A stretch of DNA of 53,478 bases from Azolla pinnata. Its lineage: Eukaryota; Streptophyta; Polypodiopsida; Salviniales; Salviniaceae. The stretch's first letter is position 1; every line of letters starts with the position of its first letter. Positions 1 to 12,017 of this stretch are shown here, piece by piece. Below the pieces are notes generated by a model that was not told where the DNA came from, did no database searches, and was given only the letters and a program-made list of their open reading frames with translations. Made by a program: the position numbers and the translations under genes. The stretch is taken from NCBI GenBank assembly GCA_037176905.1, contig JBBBWG010030309.1, positions 155,405 to 208,882 of the forward strand, in the 5' to 3' direction.

Positions 1-3000
1 CACCTTTTGTTTGCTTCTTACTAGTGTTTCGAATGTGTTTCATTGTGGACAATTATCTGCTTTTATTTTTTTTGTGTGTAAATCTGACTTTGTGTCATGG
101 ATTAACCAACTCATCTGATATATAGCCTTGTTCTATATGTCTGATGTAAACATGCTAGAAGATTATACATTCAATATTCCAAGAACTTTGTATAAATTTC
201 CAAGAACATTCAATAGCTTTCGAAAAGCTTCCAGAAAGCTCCATAAGTTTTTTGCATAAAATTTAAACTCTGCATGAGATTCTTGAACTACATGTAGAGG
301 CAACAAACATGTATAAATAAAAGGGTTCACCTAGATCCAAGTCAAGGTAAACAATGCCAATTACGAAATCTTAAGTTCCATTTATCTTTTACTTGTTGCT
401 TTATCCATTAATTTGTCCCTTGCTCTAGCTTTGATCTGCCCCAGTCTTGCTCAGCTCTATTTGTTTGTAACACTTGCTTATAAAGAATACATGGAAATTT
501 GAAGGAAAAACCCGTTAGAAAATTTCAAGGAAATGACTAAAGAACATGTGACCATGTTGGAGTCTTATAACCAAGATAATATTGGTCCTTTTGATACAAC
601 CACGTACAAGTATAAATCAAAATGTATGAACTCTCGATACATGATTGACGTAATCAGTGTGTCCATTGATAAAGGTTAGCATATTTGACCAAAGCTAATG
701 TTAATCTTGTCTCCGGGCGTAGACTTAACCTTCCGGTGTTCTTCTCAATTGCTAATGATAGGATAATATACATATTATTGGATAAGCATACAAGAAATGA
801 TATATCATATAAGTCATAAGCAAAAACCATTATAATGTACACACAGACACAGACACATACATACATATATTGTAATATTCAAGCGCACTTTGGTAGATAG
901 GAGGCAAATATTGGATTGGCCCCCTCATCTCACTCAGGTTCAAGGGCTTTATGTCTTTGCTTTTACTATATCATGGGTATGTTAGTCACATGCACCATCA
1001 ACAACGAGTTTCCCTCGTTACAATGCATAGACATTTGTATGTATATACACATAGTTTGTAGTATACAGATACTTCCGAAATATCGTACGTGAAATACGTG
1101 AATAGGCAGATTAATAACGAATACGAATATCGCATACGTAATTGCTCGCTTTCTAAAATGTTTATATGAGTAATAAAGCCAAGATTAGTGACAATGTTTG
1201 TAACCAACACTTTACAAATCCGGGTGCGAGTCTCGCCTTTCCCCTTGTTTCAGTTATTTTTCCCCTCCCCATTTCTCTCAAAATTTGCCCTCCCTCATAC
1301 TCCACTCTTTTCCTAATCTAGCTGTTGGCCAGAATATTACGGAAGTACGACGTAAGTCGTAAATCCATAATATTACGGAATTTATGGAAATAATACGTAG
1401 TCGGAAAAATCGGAAAATCCACAGGGGAGATCCGAACCGATGCATTGTAATAAGACTTCTTTGAGATCCGAAGGGGTACCGAGAATGTATATAAAGCCAT
1501 TGGGCTTACTTGTATGGGAGTCCGAAAATAAGGGAAGAATAGCAATACAAAGACTTTGTGTCCATCATCTTGTGTAATCTGTATTTTATTTACTCTGTGT
1601 CTTAGTCAGAATTTACGATCGTATTACCATTCCTATTTAACCACAACCTAGTATTAGTTCTTCATCTGAAGGGCTAACACTAGCTAACGCTAGCGGTAAG
1701 TCAGGCTACATTGAATTACTGAATCAAAGTTTCAAATCTTTCTTCCACAGTACTTTTGAGCCATTGAGCTTCATATCTCTAGATACTCGTGCGAAGCGCA
1801 GGTGTTGAACTCGTGACCTCTTGGTCCACGACTTCGCAATTGGATTACACGTGTTTCGGTTCCCCTCCTCCCACAAGGGTCTTCAGTCCACTGTGAAGTG
1901 TAGGGATTGATTGGTGGGGCCTTTGGTCCATTGTTGACTTGGTCATCCCACGCGAGGCCGCCCTTTCGCTTGTCTGTATTCGTGTACCATTCTTTCACAC
2001 ATGATAAAAAGAAAGGACTACGTAGTATAGAATCCGGATCTCCTTTGGGCAGAGGTGAATTGCCACCGCTCTCTGATGACGTAAAACATGGAATATGTCT
2101 GTATGTATGCATAAGTATGTGTGTTTTTCATTAAAGGTTTTGTTTCTTGCCTTTGATACGCTTACAACCCTACGGTCATATTGGCCTAAACAGACGCTAA
2201 AATATTTTTCTCTTCTTCCCCGCTTTCGATTCCGACAATCTCTAATAACCGCTTACACTGATACCAACTTGTAAATGAAGGTTTATTTGACTTCCAACTA
2301 TGCATATATATAAGTTGCTATGTTCCTTATTATTTCTTGCGGGTTCCTCCTTCGAATTTTCATGTATTCTTTGTAACTAATGGAAAGGAAATGGATTTGC
2401 AAAAGAAATGAAAATGTTTAAATTTGACGTTGAGACCGTTTATCATACACGCTTGATTGAAACGTCTAAGACTCGATCGCATGATGGGGGCTCTTGGCGC
2501 ATTCCTCTTGAAGGTTGCCTGCCTGTCGATCCGATCCGATGTGATCGAACGCCATTTTCTGGGCCGAATTCTAGAGAAATAGTATCGATTAGGATTTTGC
2601 GACAAGATGTTGCTCGCCAGCGTTGAATCGGGTTCTTCTCTTTCGGCAAAGCAAAAGCGGCAAAACATGTGGGCTCGGCGGCGAAATAGAGCCAAAAATA
2701 TCGACCATCTTTGACCTGATTATAGCGGAGATTATATATATATATATAGGGAGAATTACCAAAAAACGGCTATCAAAACTATATAAATTATATTTGAACA
2801 CCTGCTCAAATTAAAAATAAAAAATTAACGCCTTCCGCTAAAAAATAGCACCCACTTAATTCCGTTAGCGTAACGGTAATTGATTCTACTCGTAATCGCT
2901 CCCCACTGATTGATCCTAATCGGCCGCCTTACTATATTTCGATTGACAAAATTCAGTAACTCTCGATCTGATTAACCGGTCAATGCATTAATTGGGTGTT

Positions 3001-3134
3001 GATCAATTAATTAGATTGCTATTAATTGAGCAAATGGTGTATAATAAATTAGTCGAGCGCTAATTTGCAAATGTCTAGTTTTAGTGGGCGTTTTAAAATG
3101 TAATTTATAAATTTGGCATCTGGTAATTTTCTCA

Positions 3135-3143
3135 CACATACAT

Positions 3144-3177
<34 letters not shown>

Positions 3178-3252
3178 ATTTTTTCCAAAATAATATCCTT
3201 CCATTAGTTAGTATACATACATATATATATATACATACACATACATATATAA
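3135..3252. repeat. CATA/TA microsatellite cluster
   Basis: Runs of ATAC/CATA units (3137-3174 and about 3215-3250) flank a short unique stretch. Simple-sequence repeat, no coding potential. Confidence 0.9.
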
Positions 3253-3599
3253 AATCAACAACATCTTCTTTTCTGAGGGCTATTATATTATAGTCTGCGG
3301 TTGGTGTGTTTGCGGTGGCTGCTTACGCCTGCCACAGTTTTTGGGAGCGTATCGATCCGCAAAATCATCGCAGATGGGATGGCTACTGCTGGGAGATGGA
3401 TGGATGGATCCGAGTCTACAGAATGCCGTGAGTTCGGCACAAATGCGGAAAGGGAAAGGCGAGAGAGAGAGAGACAGAGAGAGACCAGAGAGCCCGATGT
3501 GGTCCAAAGCCCGGGCGCTGCGATATACACACGCACGCAATCGATACATTGCATCGAAGCACAACTGCTTGTAACGCTGAACGCAGATACAGATCGAAT

Positions 3600-4045
3600 A
3601 CACATGCATGCATATACATATACCTATACCTATACGTATACGTATACGGATACATATGCGAACAGAACATGCATGTCCGTATGTATACACGGATGCCTGT
3701 ATGTACCGTCGCCGCCGCAGCGGCGGCGACAGCGACAGCGGGCCCGAACCGAGAACAATCCGAATGAACCACGGAACCAATGTATCTATGCATGCATGCA
3801 TGTGTATGTGCATGTATGGATGCATGCATGCATGCATGCGTATGCGCATGTATGTGTGCATGCATGCATGTATGTATGCATGCATGTATGTGTGCATGCA
3901 TGTATGCATGTGTGTCTTCTTCCTTCCGCTTCCTGTTCCTTCCTCTGTTCCGTGCAAGCTTTCCATATCCTCTTCTTCCTCCTCCTCTTCTTCTTCTGCT
4001 TCTTCTTCTTCTGCTTCTGCTTCTGCTTCTGCTTCTCCTTCTCTG
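3600..4045. repeat. CATG-rich and CTT-rich simple repeats upstream of the kinase
   Basis: Alternating ATGC/TATG units occupy about 3600-3920, followed by TTC/TGC trinucleotides at about 3960-4045. Several open frames cross this stretch on both strands, but they only translate the repeat (Cys/Met/His or Ser/Arg runs) and are not credible genes. Confidence 0.85.
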
Positions 4046-4129
4046 CAATGCTGAGCCTCTCTGTACAGAGCTTCGCACCCCATTGACAGAGAACGACAAT
4101 CAGCACGACTCCTCTTCTTCCCCCATTCC

Positions 4130-7100
4130 ATGTCACTCCCCTTTCCCCCTTCTTCTTCTTCTTCTTCTTCTTCCTCCTCTTCTTTGCCGCCTGCTCCCTC
4201 TACGTCCTACACCATCGTCGTGGCCTCTTCCGACCTCCCTCTCCATGACTTCCATCTCCTTGCTTGGACTATCAACATGGCGGCTCGCCCGGGAGATGCC
4301 GTTCTTGCCCTACACCAACGGAACCGGGCCAATTGTGAGCCTCTCTCATCCTCGCTATCTTCTTCTTCTTCTTCGTTCCCTCCAATGCGCCATCAAAGAA
4401 GCCCATGGGTCGCATCTGTGCAACTCTTTCCTTCTTTGTTGCCTCTAGTTTGTTTTCTATGTTTGTCACCATGAATTGTGTGCTTCTTTTGGCGAATGAG
4501 CTTCGTCGAATCTCAATGGAACCACACGCTTCCAGAAACGAGACCTCTGACACGCCCATGCAAATAGAAACTTTCGTTTTCAGTGTTAGAAAGCTCGCGA
4601 ATTTGCTTCTGACGCTCTTTCTTCCATGGGCTTTTCTTGTTTTTGCTTCCCCTGGCGTTTCTACTGTGGCCCATATCCCATTAAATCACATAAGACCTTC
4701 CGAGCATCGGAAATCCGGCATGCAACGCAAGGCATTGATTGTGTGGAAATCCTCGTAAGTGCAATCTAGCTACCGAATTGGCAACGTTCTTGTCCCTTTG
4801 TGTTCGTCAATTTAATATCTTTGTACTGGAAGCAGTGCTTTTGATGTTGTGGTAGCTTGTGGAATGCATAGGATTTGTATTAGGACAACATATAGATATC
4901 ATGTGCGATTCCTTGTGGCATCCAACATGATGCCTAGATTTCATACGGTGCCCTTAACATCGGAGGATTCCGTTTAGTGAGATTTCATCCAGCATCGCAT
5001 CACTGTGGGCTTTCTCGATAGAATGTTCCAAATCCATGAGCTTCTACAAACCCATAACTAGCTATGTGGTTATACACAAACCAGTTTGGGCGTTTGCTCT
5101 GGGCCTAGCGAGGTATATGTCTGCATCTTTTATAGCATCACCCATCGAACCCTTGAAGCACATAAAGTTTTCCGCAACGAATGGACTGAGGTAAATGATG
5201 GTGATGATGATGATGATGATGATGATGGCGATGACGATGATGAGGCTACTTGTTGCGACCATAGAATTTTCATGTTTTGATTTTCATGTTTTTCTTTATG
5301 TGATGCATGGGCAGATAATGCATTCGAAGAGGGGCTCACACCGTGCCAAGGCACTGATACTCAGCAGTCTTGGTTCAAAACTTTACAAGATCTATGTGAT
5401 GCAAAACAGGTATTATCATGAAACAAGCTAAAAAAACAAGGGGAGATATAAGTTATAAACCTGCTGCCATTCCTTGAGCTTTTTGGATGGGGTTATAAGT
5501 GGCTCAAACTCTTGTTTTAGGTACATCTGAACCTGAAAGTTTCGCATAGCAGTGATGCAGACATGTTCATAATCAAGAATGTGTCAAGAATGAAGGCTAA
5601 CATGCTTGTTGTGACAATTCCTGCTCAAAGGTCACGAAGGTAAATTGCATGTTATTGTTTGGCGGGGTGCGGGTCGATTCATGAACATTTGGCCCTTGAA
5701 CTGAACAGGGCATGACATGAGGGAAGTCTTGATTTACCCTTTGTACAAAGGGGAGGAGAAGCTCAATTCACCTTCTGAATGAATGATCTCATAGTAGTTT
5801 TTCCCTTTCTCAGATATGCTCAAAGTAGAGGAAATTTTCTGTTTTCCCGAGTATGTGAGCGATGCTCTGTAGTAGTCGTGCGCGATTACAAGGTTCTGTT
5901 CCACAAAGAAAATCGATTGAGAGCTAGATTACTGGATGAAGGTTGGTTAGTTATTTCTTGGCTAAGATCGATGACTACTATGGTGTGCCCATCATAAGTT
6001 GTTCTAACAAAATCCACTTTTTTTCTAAAAACTATTGCAGGTGAAGATAAATTGCTGAAGCCTCTGGCAAATGGAGAAAAAGCTCTCACGAGAGGGGTCG
6101 ATAGCTATGCTATTGGTTCATGCTACAAAGCACCATTGCTAGATGCTGATAAACCACTCTCGCCTAGGAGGGTTCTCGACGGCTCACAGGCATTTGATGA
6201 CCTTGATGAGAATCTTGCTGCAAATGATCGCACCAGACTGCTCACCTCCCTATCAAAAGAAGCCCTAAGCTCATCTGAGTTCCAGGATGATGAAGATCCA
6301 TCTTCGCTGAAGAGATCCCAAAGCTGCCTCAGCATATGGACGAAGGGTAGAAAAGTATCTAGGTCCTATACATTTCCACCGATAAAACAACGCAGAAAGA
6401 CTACTACCTATCACAACATATTCACCAGCCCATTGAAATATTTCATGCATACATTATTGAATATAAGCTTGCCTAAGAGACTCGACTTTAAGATGACCCA
6501 ATCAATGGTAGCTACACACAAATGGAAGAACTTCACCTATGAAGAGGTTTTGAAGGCAACAAACTTCTTCAGTCCAGGTTATTACACACCGTGAAATTTC
6601 TCCTAGAAAGCCATATTTAATTTTCTCGATGTGATAAAGGATGATTCTTTTTCTGACTTCATTGCACACTCTCACAGATAATCTAGTGGGTAAAGGAGGA
6701 CATTCAGAGGTGTACAAGGGTTTACTTGGTCAGGGTCAGCTCGTTGCTGTCAAGAGGCTGAAGCAAAGCAACTCGCAAGACCAGCTGATGAATGAATTTC
6801 TAATGGAACTGGGAATGCTTTGTCAGCTCTCTCATCCAAACATCACTCGTTTTGTGGGGTATTGCAGCGATAATGGCCTTTATCTTGTTTTTCAATACCT
6901 AGAGCGTGGAAGCCTGGATTCATGGTTACATGGTAACATAGCAAATGTGTTGTTCCCAAATTAAAACAAAGTTTCTCTCTGGAGTTTATTTGGTAATGTA
7001 CATTCGTTTCCCAGATCGGAAGTTTCCAGCATTGAAGTGGGCGATCCGATATAGAATAGCTCTGGGAACCGCACGTGGTTTAAACTATCTTCATTCAGAT

Positions 7101-8509
7101 TGTCGACATCGGATCATTCATCGTGATATAAAGGCTGCAAATATTCTCTTAGGACCAAACTTTGAGGCTCAGGCATGTGTAAGCTAACCAAGATTATTTC
7201 TGCTACAGCATTCACCATAAAAACAAATGTCTCACCATGCATTGCAGATATTACTGGGGAACATGTCTGCTTGGGATCTATGTGTATTTTCGAGGGAGTT
7301 TAACACATACTAGCAAAACCTTTTGCGTGGGCCATGCCTGCAAAGAAGACTAGATAAATATCCTATTACCTAAGAGGGGAATTTGCAACCTACACAAAAA
7401 AAACTATGGCAAGGTCATTCTATCCAATTTTAGCATTAGACGATGTTATATCGGGGCCCTACTATCGTGTAAATATGATGCATGAATCTGTACGTGGTGA
7501 CTGTAAAACGCATTTCTCTCGTTGTATTACTCATTACAGATTTTGGGCAAATGCAGATATCAGATTTCGGCCTCGCCAGATGGCTGCCTTACCAGTGCTC
7601 CCAGATCATGACTGAAGTTGAAGGAACATTTGGGTACATACTTTTAACACCTTTAAGTCTATTTTGCATACATGCTTTACGTATTACAATAACTTTCGAG
7701 TTTTGGGCAGGTACCTTGCTCCAGAGTATTTCATGCATGGTCTTGTTGACGAGAAAACAGATATATTTGCCTTCGGGGTTCTCCTGCTCGAGCTAATTAC
7801 TGGGTACAAGCCAATCGAGAGTTTGCAACCAAGTCTCCTTGTGTGGGTATGGTATTTTGTGTTCTAGGATCTGATCTGTCTTGGGTTGTACTTGGTTGCC
7901 CAGACTTGTCATTGCTCCGTCTCCAACTTCGATTTCCTCCTATGCGCTAATCACGCTAACAGCTTCGACTATTGCACTCCTTGCTATTCATACACACGGA
8001 CGATTCAATCTTCACATGTTTTTGATTGCATTGGGGTCGACTGTTGATTCCCCCGAATGCAATGTATGGCTGATCATCCTGAAATCTTGGTGCATAGGTG
8101 AAGCCTCTCTTAGAAGCGATGGATGTCGAAAAGCTCGTCGATCGTAGGCTGCGTGGCATCTTCAATCACCAAGAAGTGAAAAGCATGTTGATGGCAGCTG
8201 CTCTATGCGTACAGCAATCACCAAAATGCCGGCCATCAATGTTACAGGTCAGCCTTGAATCCCAAAGCATAACATGGTTCGTCGTGTCCCATGCTGCTTG
8301 TCGTTATCAAAGACTCATTTACCTCTTTGTTGATACAGGTCTTGCAGTTGCTAAACCACGGTCTACCTCAACCGCACGCAGTCGAGTCACTTGCGGTGCA
8401 TTCAGCTCGCTCAATATGCTTTGAAGATCCTGGTTTTGACAGTGATTACAGTTCAAGTGATTACCGTGATGATCTACGCCGGCACAAAGAGATTGCAATG
8501 CAGTTCTGA
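4130..8509 (+). CDS. Receptor-like cytoplasmic kinase with N-terminal USP domain
   Basis: Predicted Ser/Thr kinase of 676 aa in 11 exons: 4130-4334, 5315-5409, 5521-5639, 5814-5941, 6041-6577, 6678-6932, 7015-7172, 7557-7633, 7711-7846, 8098-8247, 8339-8509; the phases close. Exons 1-4 encode a universal-stress-protein fold that begins around [19 protein letters not shown] and ends around [15 protein letters not shown] Ser-rich linker follows. The kinase has a Gly loop GKGGHSEV (366-373), catalytic Lys387 in VAVK, HRDIK with Asp484, DFG with Asp502 and the APEY motif, so it should be active. The family (Arabidopsis At2g16750/At5g63940 type) lacks an extracellular domain. Start: first ATG in the frame, placed before a Ser run. 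Intron 1 (980 bp) is the least certain junction. Intron 7 (7173-7556) uses GC-AG. A possible polyadenylation hexamer lies at about 8806. Confidence 0.92.
5196..5243 (+). repeat. GAT trinucleotide repeat in kinase intron 1
   Basis: About 16 GAT/GAC units lie inside the first intron of the kinase gene. If read through they would encode an Asp or Met run. The reading phase across the 4334/5315 junction shows that they are not needed in the protein. Confidence 0.85.
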
Positions 8510-9263
8510 CTAGCAAAGGCTTCACATGTACATATAAAAGTTCCATGTTGGGTGTGAATACCCCCCCCATTTTGTTGCTGATATCATCGGGTCTGCTCCA
8601 ATGCTCTGCTCGCATGTCGCAACATTAGATGCGTGCACATGTGCTACGATTTCCGTCACATATTCTGCAACATTCTTATATGTTGCATGTATCAGTCCAC
8701 TTCATATCCACTTTTAGTCAATGTATAAAGAGGTGTTACGTGTATAGGCAAGTGGACCATATATGGATTTTGCACATACATGTATGTACTGTTTTATAGA
8801 CCCAAGAATAAAATCCTCGACTCCATAAATGGAGACGAGTTTCCTTTGTTGATTGTCCACGTAATTCGTTTCATGTTGATCTACATTTTCACTTGGAGAA
8901 CATTCTGAGTTATACCGAATAAAAACCAGCAATATCATCGAATGAAAACAAGATAGATGTATCATAGGAAATCTTGCTACTGCAGAAAAAGGCGGTTACA
9001 TCCTTCTCAACAATGGCAGTTTCAGCATTAAGTTACTATTTGTTCCCACAAAGGAAGCTACCAAATAAATGAAACTCACTCCGGTCATTTAAATTTCTAA
9101 GATAATGGCACAGATTCAGGAGTATCACCTCCAAATTTCTTGTTGATTCGGTGATAAGGTTCACAATTAAACCAGAAAATCATATGTGAAATTCAACGAA
9201 CTCGTGTACCTACTCATCTGACACAAACATACTTAGGAAGGCATAATACAACAGTAAAAAAGC
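8510..9263. other. Convergent 3' intergenic region
   Basis: This lies between the stop of the kinase (+) and the stop of the MAC5-like gene (-). It should contain both 3' UTRs. An AATAAA at about 8806-8811 fits the kinase transcript. I see no other gene. Confidence 0.6.
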
Positions 9264-11848
9264 TCATTCTGCTGGTACTTGAGCTTGAATTGATGACGAA
9301 GCCGGAGCTGGAGCTGGAGCTGAAGTTGAAGCTTGTGTTGTACTTGTTGATGTAGCAGGTGCTGATGTGGCAAGTGTCATCGGTGCTTGTGGGTATTGTT
9401 GTACATATTGCTGCTGGTAGGCCGAGTGCAAAGCTTGAGGGTATGGCCAAAACTGTTGCTGTGGAACTTGTTGGTAAGCTAAGTGTGGATATGGAGGGAC
9501 AACACCAGCTGGACCATATGCTCCCCTCTGGAAAGACAGATTTTGATTTTGGTTCTGATTTTCTCCCGAGGTTCCTCCAGAATCTTGCGCTGGGGCAACT
9601 GAACCCATCCTTTGTGGATCCATTGAAGGATAAAATGGCCTCTCTGCTGGCAGAATATTTAAGTAATTCGATGGAGGCCCACTCTGCATTTCTTGACCAC
9701 TTTGCTGCTGTGAGACAATCGACCTAGGAAGCATTCCACTGTGAGTTACCATTCCACTGTTGTGGTTTGCAGGATTGTTCTCCAAATCTAGTCGTGGTGC
9801 TTGCGGCCTACCCCACATCAGTTTAAGTCTCAGACCTTTGATGACAAGCTTATTGGCTAGGTTTTCAGCAGCTTTTTCAGCAGCATCCCTAGTGGTGTAT
9901 GTGACAAAAGCACACGCCCTTTGAGCAACTAGGCGGATTGATTCCACTTCCCCATAAGCATAGAAGAAATCTCTCAAATCATCTTCAGTTACTCTCTGAT
10001 CAAGGCCACCCACATACAAAGTTGTAATGCTCTCATCATCAGGTGGTGCCAATGACGGCATCTCTCCTGCCTTTCTTAAAAGCTTTGATGCAACTGGATC
10101 ATTCACTCTGCAATCAATATAAGATGAGACATGAGAAGACATAGTAATTTGAATATTCTAAAAAGCAACAAGATTGCCAGGGTTCTTTGTTTTTTCACTA
10201 TATCCGACCCCTTTGAATATTCTAAAAAGCAACAAGATTGCCAGGGTTCTTTGTTTTTTCACTATATCCCACCCCAAATTGACTACGTTTTCTAAAATAC
10301 AGCACATAATTAACAAAAATGAATAAGCTTGGGCAAGAGCTTGCTCCATGAGGATGATGAAATTAGGAAAGTATTTAACAGCAATTGGAAATATAATGAA
10401 AATATTGGACATTCTAAGTTTATCCTAGAGAAACAAGAGGGTAGACATGTAGCATACCCATAATATCTATCTTTGATATTCTGTTGAGAGAGCTCTCCTG
10501 TGACAGGCATTTCATGACGATATGGGCACTCTGCCCCTCTCGTACACTCGCCTCGGACATAAAAACTGCATACATGTGCACGATTTCTTTTGTAATATGG
10601 TGTTGTTCTCTGAAGCTTCAGGATTGTGTCATTCGGGCGAGCTTTCCCATACGATGACTCATAATCAAGCCCAGCATTTGCCTGAAACATGAGTAGGGCT
10701 ATATATCAAATTACCACGTAGTCTATAACAAGGACACCTAGCCATTAACAACTGAATACCATGACTCATCACAATAAACTCATCTACAACTACTGTACTT
10801 CCGATAGTTTTTTCAGAAAGTAATTGAGAAAAACACATCAATCTTTATTGTAACTACATCATTCTTCAATAAATAACAAAAAAAAAAAAAGCATCAGACA
10901 AAAATAACATTCCTCAGTTACCTTCCTATCATGTTCTTCAGCAAAATACTCTCGATTGACATCACTTTTCGGGATGACATCGTTTGTGTTGATGCCAAGG
11001 GCCGAATCTCTAACTTGAACAGGAAGCCCATACTCCAGATCAAGCAGACACACTTGACAAACATTCTTCAGCTTGCTACAAGTCTGGCAAACTTCCGTCT
11101 TCTTATATCTAGCATCTCTCCCAGGTCTCCATCTGAACACAGTGAATGGGCGTGTGCATATCTTGCATTCCTTGTCAAAATTGGCTTTGGTCTGCATGGC
11201 AACCCATTATTCCACATCAAGAAGAAAGGAATGTTAGGCGGAGAAACCCTAAAAAAAATCTACATAATGAGGCATGATGAGAACTCTAAAACAACAGCAA
11301 ACTAGTTAGAAACAGAGAATAACAGAATCCTGGAAAGCAAAACCCTAACCATAAAACGTCCCAATCCTTGTTTAGGAAGTAAGACCATGTGAGCACAAGA
11401 GTAATGAAGGATGCAAGAGAAACTTCGAACTGACGCCTTCAAATAGCATACGATTTTAAGCCTTAAACCGATTAACAACCTCTAAGATCTCAACAGCAGC
11501 AGCCAATGGATTATGTGTTGATATGTAGACCCAGTTACAGATTGTACGTTCCTTTGGTTCGGGTTGCGCTTCACCAAATCTCGTTTCTCTTCTAGAACTG
11601 AAGACTGAAGATCACATCTTAAGCTTCGCGAACAAAAACGTGATTTTTTTTCCTTCAAAAGATCAGCTTGGGTGGTTCAGAAGATGTAAAACCCAAAGTT
11701 TGGGAGTGGATCGGGGATTCGTTCAACTTTCATGACCGATTAGGGTTAACAATAGCACAGAAGTGTTCAAGAAAACATTGCCGAGCTTATGAAACTAGAC
11801 TAAGGCATAAAGAAACGCAGCGAGTTTCTCCCGGATGTGGACAGTGGA

Positions 11849-11906
<58 letters not shown>

Positions 11907-12017
11907 ATTTCCCATTCGTACATACGGATTATCTCCAAGGCAAGATTCACAGATGATGGGAAAATCCGATCGTTCCCATCCATCTGCTTCTTCGTTACGC
12001 AGAAGTCTGTGGGCCAT
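9264..12017 (-). CDS. MAC5: MAC5/RBM22/Slt11-like splicing factor (CCCH + RRM)
   Basis: Homologue of the spliceosomal RNA-binding protein RBM22/Ecm2, plant MAC5A/B, of the NineTeen (MOS4-associated) complex; it contacts U6 and pre-mRNA in the nucleus. Exons on the minus strand: 12017-11913 (or -11922), 11191-10922, 10681-10458, 10107-9264; about 480 aa. Exon 1 starts [19 protein letters not shown], almost the family consensus, in a good context (AAGAAATGG). The N-terminal Cys-rich zinc region (CESC, CKIC, CQTC, CQVC) is followed by a CCCH finger C163-x7-C171-x5-C177-x3-H181 and an RRM from about residue 228 (RNP2 LYVGGL, degenerate RNP1 RACAFVTY). The C-terminal third is Gln/Pro/Ala-rich. The donor after exon 1 is abnormal: conserved VRM codons are followed by GG, not GT. 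Intron 3 holds a 64-bp tandem duplication. Intron 1 holds two telo-box-like motifs and a GA tract. Confidence 0.93.
10148..10275. repeat. 64-bp tandem duplication in MAC5-like intron 3
   Basis: Two copies start at 10148 and 10212 (TTTGAATATTCTAAAAAGC), with a period of 64 bp. They are nearly identical, differing at about one position (ATATCCGACC against ATATCCCACC). Both lie wholly within the intron between 10108 and 10457. Confidence 0.9.
11244..11350. promoter_or_regulatory. Telo-box-like motifs AAACCCTAA in MAC5-like intron 1
   Basis: AAACCCTAA occurs at about 11244-11252 and again in AAAACCCTAACC at about 11339-11350. Telo-boxes near 5' ends are known in plant genes for translation, splicing and replication proteins. 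Position in a 5' intron is compatible with that role, but function is inferred. Confidence 0.4.
11852..11905. repeat. (GA)27 microsatellite beside the MAC5-like exon 1
   Basis: An uninterrupted GA run, CT on the coding strand, starts about 7 bases inside the intron after the last conserved codon of exon 1. It forms a long pyrimidine tract right where the splice donor should be. Confidence 0.95.

Larger units (their letters stand above)
1..4129. other. Intergenic region, no gene recognised
   Basis: I see no exon series or recognisable protein in this stretch. It is AT-rich. It holds a short tract near 1790-1850 that looks like a degraded tRNA-derived or LTR fragment, a primer-binding-site-like motif near 2252-2271 (minus strand), CATA/TA microsatellites at about 3135-3252, a CATG/TATG-rich stretch at about 3600-3920 and CTT repeats at about 3960-4045. 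The last part of it is presumably the promoter and 5' leader of the kinase gene that starts at 4130. Confidence 0.6.

Noticed and set aside
1200..1245. tRNA-like T-arm (GGGTGCGAGTCTCGCC)
   Set aside because: No acceptor stem, D-arm or anticodon arm can be placed around it.
3283..4131. Long opposing open frames of Cys/Met/His and Ser/Arg
   Set aside because: They translate CATG and CTT repeats in all phases on both strands, with no family similarity.
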